A stretch of 64,000 nucleotides of DNA from Vandiemenella viatica (taxonomy: Eukaryota > Arthropoda > Insecta > Orthoptera > Morabidae). The position numbers and the translations under genes were made by a program. The DNA is taken from NCBI GenBank assembly GCA_031002005.1, contig JARYHS010013630.1, positions 236,289,539 to 236,353,538 on the forward strand, in the 5' to 3' direction. How positions within the stretch are numbered: position 1 is the first letter of the stretch; each line of letters starts with the position of its first letter. Below are positions 55,660-64,000 of the stretch, piece by piece. Below the pieces are notes generated by a model that saw nothing but the letters and a program-made list of their open reading frames with translations, was not told the DNA's origin and made no database searches.

Positions 55660-58190
55660 TGCAAATTTGTTCCTACTTCAGGTTTTATTGATTACATTTT
55701 GGAAATTTCAGGTCTTACAGTTACAAACGTCGTGTTTCATTTATTTTCAATTACCCAGAAATAGTTAAGATTTCAAGACACATTTTCAAGTAGAACCTAA
55801 GCTAAGTTTAAATCTAGTTGCATTAAATAGCCTACCAATACGTTAAGAGTGCTAAGTTTCTTCAAAGAGAAGACGCAATGGTAAAACATTTATTTAGCGC
55901 TTCTAATAAAAATGAAGGACAACATAAACTGAAGGGATTCGGCAGTACCTTATCATGCTCGAGTTATCTCTGGCTGAGGTGGATAATTTGGGCTGATGTT
56001 TAATCAGTAGTCTAACAATTAATTACATTGAATATGTCAAATTACAAGTCTCAGACACCAGCCGTTAGTAGCAATGCGAATAAGAAAAACATTTATCACA
56101 CTAAGGTCTTTCAGTAGATGTTTCAGAATTTCAGTCTTATAAATATTATCATTCGAAAGAATTTTATCACTATCATTAGTAGGTACTTGCAGAAGATTAT
56201 CTAATTGATTCTTACGTATCTCGGCGTGAATTTTTCCCGTAAAGATTATTCCACTAAGCAAGGCCCAAAAGCTGTGGGCAATGGTATTTTAACGGACGAC
56301 TGTGATACTACGCGTTCTTCTTGCAAAGCATGTGGAAGTTCGAGTAAGATTAGACAGATGAACCATACAATAAAAATTCCAATTTGTCTTGACTATAAGG
56401 AGGGATATGTATCTGATTAGTTCACGTTTACATCCATTTCATTTTAAGAATAGTGCGAATAAATGATGGAATATTTTCTTCATCTTGCATCTTAATGTGG
56501 TGGTCACACTATCTAACATACGTTTTGTGATATCTCGATATCGTATTCATGCTTGGCACACCGATACATAATTCTGTTTATGACGTTTTCCAGAACTAAT
56601 GTTCAGGCGAATGCGACTTACAGTACCATAAAAAGATCATTACAGATATCCATCTCCCTCCTTGCTAACAATCAACTCCCGCCATTAATGAACTCACTGT
56701 CAATATCCTAACTGAAAAACAATCCGGTAGCTTACGTCTGTTTATATATTTATTACAGCTTAAACCAATTGATTGAAGGAATGAGATAATACAAATCTTT
56801 AAATATTTGTGCCTCTCGTTTTAATAGTTTTCTTCAAATAACTTAACAGTTTTTCAAATTACTTCCTTTATGCATTACAGAGAATCTAGTATTTACTGAA
56901 TTCTACTGGTAATATAAATAATCCAACATAAATTCACTGAAAAGTTACTTACATAACTTATATACTGCCTTATGGCTCATTACTTTAAGATACAAAGAAG
57001 ATTACATAAGCCTTATTTTTTTTAATATCTTAAAATAGGTATCACTAACAACATATCTGACCGAAAGTACTGATGCCATGTTTAGCCATAATTGTTTAAA
57101 CCACAGACTTATAAAATGCTACAGCGATCACTTCTCATGATACTCGAGTATCGTGCGTTCGTTGTTACATAATAATCTGTATTGTCTGGTCACAACTGCA
57201 TATTTTCGTAAATATTGTCCCATGGCTCAATTTTTAACTAATCAATTATAATAATTCTGTTCAGTTTGTTTTGGTGGTAGTTAAATCACTTGGATAATGT
57301 TTATATCACATGAATCTCTGTAATATTATCTTCATTACATTGCAAAGCATTATATGGTACAAGAATAGGGAAGGAAACATATCAGCCACCACCTATAAAT
57401 GCAACAGATATTCATGTACAAAGACGTTCCAATACAAGTATTCATCGATTACGCCTCCATGTAAACAAACGGAAAGCAGTATAAGAAGGAAGTGTAGTAT
57501 GCGTTTGGAAGAATTTTTCATTGGTTTCTGGAAACGATAGGTAAGGCTGACTAACCAGGTATGACCAGTGTCAAGAGTTTGCAGAAGTCTGTATATAACT
57601 AATGCATTAATCTCTCGAACGTCGGTTAATTTCCTGCAAAAGCACAAGCACAATATTCAAAAGTTTTTACTCTGTTCTTTTCTTGTCTATCAGAAGAGTA
57701 AAATTTCTTTTCATAAAATATTTTAGTGCAAGGCAGAGTGTTGTGAAGGTCTTCTGAAGATCATATTAGCACTTCACAGCACCTACTGAAAAAATCTAAT
57801 TTTCCAAAAACAATTATTGTTGAAGTCTCCCTGTAATTGTTTCAATCATCTATGCTTCACTTCATGATTAATTTCCTGCTTTTGTTGTTGGTTAAAGTTA
57901 TTTTGCTGTTATTTTATTCATAAGAGACAGTAATTTCCATATATTTTCACTATTATCTCCAAATATGATAGTATCTTTAAAACTGAAATAGTATATTTAG
58001 AAACTGAAACTTTCTAAGTGAATGGTGCGGTTGTGATGTAATTAATTTATTTACTTTTACAACCTATCGATTTTTAATAAGTATGATACATTTTATATAT
58101 TAGGATTATTGTGGAAAGTTGCGGTGAGTGAATGAAATACTAAATCTAAAAAAAAGACACGTAACTCAAAATTTACAATAATTAATGACT
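55660..58190. other. AT-rich spacer
   Basis: A long stretch without recognisable repeats or genes. Short ORFs at 56205-56420 and 57310-57540 show no motif. Confidence 0.35.
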
Positions 58191-58228
58191 GTTCAAATTA
58201 TTTTACGAAAAACTATTTGTTCGTTTAA

Positions 58229-60490
58229 TTGAAGAAAGGAAAAGCTCGGAAAAATCAGAAACAATTGAATGATGATTGGAGCGAGAGATTCTTCCCTTTA
58301 AATGAAGTCTTCCAAGTTGTTGGCACAGGTTTCAAATTTGAAGAGATATTTCAGAGAACAATTCAGCAAGTGGAAGGAAGGCACAAGTACCGTAGAGTCA
58401 AAGTGGGAAGAGTTCAAGAAGATAATAACAAACGGGGAAGGAAAATTTATTCCAAGGCAGAAAATAAAGAGAATTAGAGAGCCTATGTACTATAATAGGG
58501 AAGTGAGGAGGCTAAAGAGGTTGGTAAGAAGAAAACATAACAGTTAACAGACAGCAGGGTAGTAGGGAACAACTAAACAAGGACTTAATAACAGCAAAGA
58601 AAGTGGCTAAAGATGGGTTTATGAAGAGTATTTTCAGTGCAGGAGGATCATTGACTGAATCATCTAGAAACTTCTATGGCTATATCAGGAAACTGAGGGG
58701 AAGGGAGGGAGTAGAGATGCTTATGGATAAGGATGGAGAAGAAGTTACTGAGGATTTGAAAAAAGGAAAGAATTTAAGTAACTGGTTTAGTGAAAGCATT
58801 AGGGACAATGAATCAGAGACGGGAGGGTCTAATTCGGAGAACGAGCTTAACAACACAATTAGAAATGAAGATAATTAAAAAATTGGAAATTTATCATGAG
58901 GAAATCATGACGGAAATAAGAAAGCTAAAAAAAACATAAAGGGGCTGGTGTAAATAATATTACTACAGATATCTTAAAGATAGCCAGATGTGACATTGTA
59001 CCTTATATTGAAATATTATTTAAATTCAGTCTGGATACTTGCTGCTTACCACAGGACTGTAAAAGTGCAATAGTAGTACCGGTACATAAAGGAGGGTGAG
59101 AAATAGAGTTGAGAATTACAGGCCAATCAGTTTGACATCAGTGGTGGGTAAATTAATGGAATGATTGATATGCAACCACATCAGAAATATATGTGAGGAA
59201 CGTAAGTGGTTTTCAAGCAGACAACATGGGTTCAGGCAACATGGATTCAGGCAAGAATATTCATGCGAATCTCAGTTGGTGGGATATATGCAAGATATTT
59301 CAGATGAAATGGACAAGGGAGGCCAAATTGATAGTGTAGCCTTAGATCTGTCAAACGCGTTTGACAGAGTGAGCCATAAAATGGTAGTAAATAAGCTAAA
59401 AACTATTGGAGTGGATGAGAAAGTGATTTGCTGGGTAGAAGAATTTTTAGAAGATAGAAAACAGAAAGTTAGGGTAGGAAATGTAGTATCAAAAGAAGTG
59501 GAAGTAAAAATGGAAGTGCCGCAGGGTAGTGTATTGGGACCATTGCTATTAATTATTCTAATGAATAATGGTGTTGATTGTTTACTATCTGAAATTAGAT
59601 TGTTTGCAGATGACATAATGCTAAATGAAAGAATCAAAACGAAAGAGGATTGTAAACAGTTGCAGGGTGATCTGGATAGGATATCTAGTTGGGTTGGTAA
59701 ACATGGGATGAAGATAAATGCAAAGAAGAGTCAGCTTATTCGATACACAAATTAACAACAAAAGGTTAATTATGAATATAAGGTGGGGAAAGAATTGCTT
59801 GCTGAAGACTCGAAATGTAAATATCTTGCATTACATCTGATAACAAGCTTAACTGGGCAGGACACATTAGACAGGTGGTAGGAAAATTTTTCAAAATTCT
59901 GCACTTGTTGGAGAGAGTGATGAGGGGATGTAAGAGAGAAGTAAAGGAATTGGGTTACAAAACTTTGGTCAGACCATTGCTAGAATATGGTTGTGTAGTA
60001 TGGGAAAATCATTTTGCGTATCAAATATAGGAATTGGAGAGGGTGCAAAAAAGGCTGCTAGATTTGTTTCTGGCAATTATCGCAGAATGAAATCAGTGAC
60101 GAATATGATAAAGGAGCTGGAATGGGATTCATTGCAAGACAGGAGGGTCATGGGAGTGTACAGGGCGTATACTGGCGATGAGGCATGGAAAGTTTTTGGA
60201 GTAGGTATGAAAAGTAATGCATGGAAGGGAAAAGATGACCATGGCCACAAGGTGGAACTCGATTTCAGGTACAAGGGTGTGGGAAGATTCTCTTTTTTAG
60301 GCAAGGGTGTCAGGGATTGGAATGAGTTACCAAGAGAAAGAATTAATAATTTACCGAAAACGTTGAAAGAATTTAAAGACAAAATTTGTAGAGGGCAAAT
60401 GTAGGTGGGTGCAGGATAGGGGGAAGATGGGGGTGTGTGGAAATTGCCACCGGAACATGTGCTCCATTGCAATTTTTAAAAAAAATTAAA
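58229..60490 (+). pseudogene. CR1/L2-like LINE, linker to 3' end
   Basis: 5'-truncated (endonuclease missing). The linker has EGKFIPRQKIKRIREPMYYN and VRRLKRLVRRKHN, then SRNFYGYIRKLRGREGVEML. The RT core (59165-59755) is open: RQHGFR, DSVALDLSNAFDRVSHKMVV, MEVPQGSVLGPLL, RLFADDIML (catalytic box intact) and GKHGMKINAKKSQ. A duplicated FRQHGF occurs at about 59226-59252. After frameshifts come RAARFVSGNYRRMKSVTNMI, ELEWDSLQDRRVMGVYRAY and HKVELDFRYKGVGRFSF, ending in TAG near 60404. The 3' UTR is GCCACCGGAACATGTGCTCC, then A-rich. Fragments of the same family lie at 15.9 and 37.4 kb. Confidence 0.88.
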
Positions 60491-60494
60491 AATT

Positions 60495-62480
60495 GGATTA
60501 AACATTTTGTCGTTTATGTGGTGTCAGCTGTGAGACGTCAATGCAAAGATGCCTCCTGCGGGCAGGTAGTGTACCTCAGTCTCCGCAGGGGCACTGGGAC
60601 TGGTCAGCTGCCTACAGCGAGGCTAAAACAGCAGTTTTCAGCCAATATGACAAATTGTTCTCACAGTTAGCACCGAAGTTCTTCTCCTTGCCTCCGTGCC
60701 AAATCTCCTCCGTTTCGCTCTGAAATGTTCGGGCATCCCCGTTTTCTCCTAAAAAGTTGCTTCAGAAAGTCTTGTTGTTTCAAGATTGGTCGACGCAGAA
60801 AACAGTTTTTTCAGCATTATTGTTGAATATTGATGCCTGTCACAAAAGCTGCCGTAAGCGGAAGCCGATGTGGTGAAGAACATTCCCCAGATGGTAGCGA
60901 GTGTTACTGCGCAGAATAATGACCCACTAGGAAATAATATAATTTCCACAAATATTACGAGTGATTGTCAATTGTACAGAAAGGGATAGCATTCACTGGG
61001 ATGTCTTATTCAATATCTTACCACGGGAAATCTACAAAAACGTAACAGCTTTAAATTCAGAATGAAAGAATTTTTGCCTCAGAACCGGTATTAGATTACT
61101 CTGCAAAAGAATTTTCCTCTTGGAATATTCGGTAACCAAAAATGACTGTGAAAATATTTAATGTCTTTCATAAATGAAAGGTGAAGGTAGCAAAGATAGC
61201 TCGCTATAATAAAATTAAGGTATAAGTTTTTTAATCGCTTTACATATCCACAAAGTAATTACAGTACCTGGAAATTGTATTCGATGTATTATGAGATGTA
61301 CAACAGTGTAAACTGAAAATACTAATAGCTTGTTAAGCATCTAACCGGTAACCAGTAGTTGGTTATAATATTAGTTTGTTATTAATAATTAAATGTACTG
61401 TTCTCACATAGAATCAAAAAGAAAATATACAATCTAATCTAATAAGCCTTCAATTGCTACGTGGAAGTATCTTTGTATTTGCCTGTGAAATGTTCAGTTT
61501 CATCAATTAACCTAACAAGCAATTTTCTTTTGATGTCTTAGTGGAAAATTGTTCAAAATATTTTGGAAAAGCAGTAAATAAGAGAGAACGGAAGGCATTA
61601 TTCCAAATATGTAGGAACCCTTAATTGATGAATATTGTCCAACGCTAAGGTCCACATATGCAACTGTATCGTATACATTCCGGACTATGAAAAGAGCACA
61701 AAAACTCGAATAGGACAATTACACAGCCAGCTGTTTTAACACCACTGAATCATTCCCGCTTCAAAACCCAAATTTTATCGACCAAATTTCCAACATGTAT
61801 ATATGGCGTGTTTTCGTAAAAACAGGCAATATTTCTTCCTCTTTAATCTTTTTTATATGCCAATAATCAAATTATATTCAAACTAGAATTCAATTTCACA
61901 CGACTAATCGATACAAACGATTGAATCTAAAGATTTATGAGATCTGCATATCAACATTTACTTCAGTGTAACTGAAAAACTCCTGGATCAGAAAGTACAA
62001 ATATGGCTTTTAGTAGCTTAACTGTAACAATTCAGAATACTAATGAAACATCTGATATTAAATACAATTTGTTGGTCTGTGTTCTTTTCAGTTCCGACTT
62101 TATACTTCATTGTAATCAAATCATTCGTGTTATAGCAACGGTTCCGTACGAAATCGGAACCGCTAGTAACTGCTTCGTCATCTCAAATGTGACTTTTCCT
62201 TTCTGACTCCCAACTGGATCTGCAACTAATTCGACATAGTAGCGACATCAGCGGGGTTACCCACATTTTTTTTTTTTAACTGACGATGGTCTACAACAGT
62301 TTGTTGATACGATTTGTTTAATAAAACGATTGATGAAAATTACTTTCATAGTGATCCTAAATAACCGCAATCAAATAACATATGGTAATTCCTTGTTCAT
62401 CAACTTTCAAGGCAAACAAATTTTTGAAAGTTAAACGTGACTTAGTTTATGAAATCGTAGGTTTTCCCAGCCATTCTGAT
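60495..62480. other. Spacer
   Basis: 60510-60720 is somewhat GC-richer with two overlapping ORFs but no motif; the rest is AT-rich and featureless. Confidence 0.35.
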
Positions 62481-62484
62481 GTTA

Positions 62485-62536
62485 GAAGATCTCTCGGACA
62501 TGTGGCATGATCCAGCCGCATGCCCGAGAGATTTTC
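62485..62536. repeat. Imperfect 22-bp hairpin
   Basis: GAAGATCTCTCGGACATGTGGC pairs with GCCGCATGCCCGAGAGATTTTC (about 18 of 22) around an 8-base loop. There is no T-run or other mark of a terminator. It may be part of an unrecognised repeat. Confidence 0.7.
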
Positions 62537-62539
62537 AAG

Positions 62540-64000
62540 TGACTTAGTTTGTTGCAACTGATCACAAACCTCGAACAATATGAAGACCACCTTTTGACTT
62601 AAAGTTACACAATACGTTTATTGTCTAATGGCTAGGAAAAGTGTTAAAAACTATTAATTGTGATCAAAATAGAAGAAAATGCAATCGAAATATAACGATT
62701 TTTAGGTAATGTCTGGATCTAAACGAATAGTACTATTAGAGTATTAATAGTTTCATTAGAGATTGCAGTCAACAACAAAATTGACTGAGAATAAATTAGA
62801 AATACCTTATCTGTTCGTTCTTGGCTGAAAGTTACCTTTTTCGGCCTTAATCGCCATTTCCTCTTTGGTTTTAACTTCCTTATTTCTGATATCTAAACTT
62901 TCCCGGAAAATTCTCTCTATTCACATTTTATCCGTTTGCAACAAAAAGTGTTGCATTAAGAAAGAGTTAGACTGCCTGTAAAGCGCTCCTATAATTACGT
63001 TAATGAGGCTATTTGTATTCTTCAGTGGATGAGGAACAAATTAGCTCAATTTGTTAGATAAATCGATTGTTCCTCCATTCCCTGGATTCGCGGCTTCCCT
63101 AGCAGAGTGCTCGTTTGCGATGCATATTCATTCCCTCACAAGACGCGATCCGCTGATTTTCACAGTCCTGGTACACCTCGCTTGCGTCTGAATCACTGTG
63201 CCTATGATCATTCATTTAGTGACGATTTTTATATCCTTTTTGCTGAAACATCCGCACATATGCATTACTACTTGGAAATTGCAGTGGAGTTTAACGTATC
63301 TGAGTAGGAAAAGATATGATTCAAATTTCGTAAACAAAGCGCATGGCTTGCAATAGAGGTTCAAGTAGGCAACGTGACTTCATGCTGCATGAATTAAATT
63401 TTTATTCACGTTAACCATCAATACCATCAAATTACATTTAAATGGAATAGTTACCATGATAATCAGGAGCCAACGGATGCCTCGTTGAAACTTCTGTACA
63501 GAATGCTGCTATATAGCAATTTTTAAAACCGCCATATTTTTTGCTAATTACAAGCTTAATGGAACGGAAGATATATCATCAGTCTCATAATTGGCGAAGA
63601 CAGAAGTGTTTGACTGCCTTTAGTAAGAGGTAAAACGCTGGTTGAGGGCACAGATGATCAGCTGCGACACTTCACGATGGTTCAATAGTAAATACATTAT
63701 GATAACTTGTATAAATGAAAAAAATTTATAAACTTAAAATATTTAACAGAAAATATTCGATCGCTGCAAAAGTTATGAATTTATAGTCTCAGACCCATCA
63801 ATGATAATGAATTTCTTTTTGTTTCTGTCCTTTTTTTCTCCTTGCAAATATGGAAACAATTGACTTAATATTTCATGTTGACTGCTTGAAAATTTTGAAA
63901 TTAAATTAATCGAAAATATAGTAAATTGTATGTAACATTCAAATTTGCACTTAGTTAAAAAAAGTGGCAGTTTTTATTATCAGTCAGTAACAGTGTTGAT
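62540..64000. other. AT-rich spacer to window end
   Basis: No gene or repeat recognised. Confidence 0.4.

Noticed and set aside
59272..59637. 121-codon minus-strand ORF
   Set aside because: Exact antisense of the LINE reverse transcriptase on plus.

Overview
The window looks like intergenic or deep intronic DNA from a large, AT-rich, transposon-laden arthropod genome. I found no host protein-coding gene, rRNA, functional tRNA gene, CRISPR array or prokaryotic feature that I could defend. All recognisable coding sequence belongs to transposable elements. The mix is mariner, hAT-like MITEs, a Helitron, APE-type LINEs of several clades and tRNA-derived SINEs with A and B boxes. That mix, and the resemblance of one LINE family to elements I associate with locusts, suggests an insect, perhaps polyneopteran (orthopteran, phasmid or roach). 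The order cannot be fixed from this sequence alone.

Layout. 0-10 kb: short fragments, a GC-rich island at 2.0-2.4 kb, a SINE at 3.15 kb, a ~540 bp foldback element (3571-4108), and two copies of an unclassified repeat (4.2 and 5.9 kb) joined to ~300 bp tandem units. 10-17.5 kb: a SINE-A copy with target duplication, a minus-strand LINE 3' end with a 50-bp poly(A), an array of ~147 bp tandem repeats, a scrambled minus-strand LINE (13.6-15.3 kb), and a degenerate gene of a transposon-like protein family (here 'family X') that is itself split by a LINE fragment. 17.8-24 kb: a Jockey ORF1 scrap and a 4.6 kb Helitron with both termini defined. The Helitron lies in the tail of one SINE-B, contains another, and has lost its helicase.

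24-36 kb: a hAT-like MITE, SINEs, GC-rich islands, a 1,325 bp mariner with near-perfect inverted repeats but a broken transposase, and a 133 bp palindrome abutting a SINE. 36-52 kb: LINE 3' fragments, a second family X copy carrying a hairpin insertion with 15-bp flanking duplications, an inverted repeat with a hammerhead-ribozyme-like core, a GC-rich island, and a nearly full-length RTE-like LINE on the minus strand. 52-64 kb: a 1,078 bp hAT derivative with a perfect 8-bp target duplication inside an older LINE fragment, another SINE-B, a GC-rich promoter-like island (55.0-55.4 kb), a CR1/L2-like LINE (58.2-60.5 kb), and featureless AT-rich sequence.

How the parts relate. The interactions are between mobile elements. 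The SINEs have no proteins and must have relied on LINE reverse transcriptases of the kinds seen here, and the MITEs on hAT or other transposases not in the window. Nested insertions give a relative history. The GC-rich islands, some with homeodomain-type TAAT sites, are the best candidates for host regulatory DNA.
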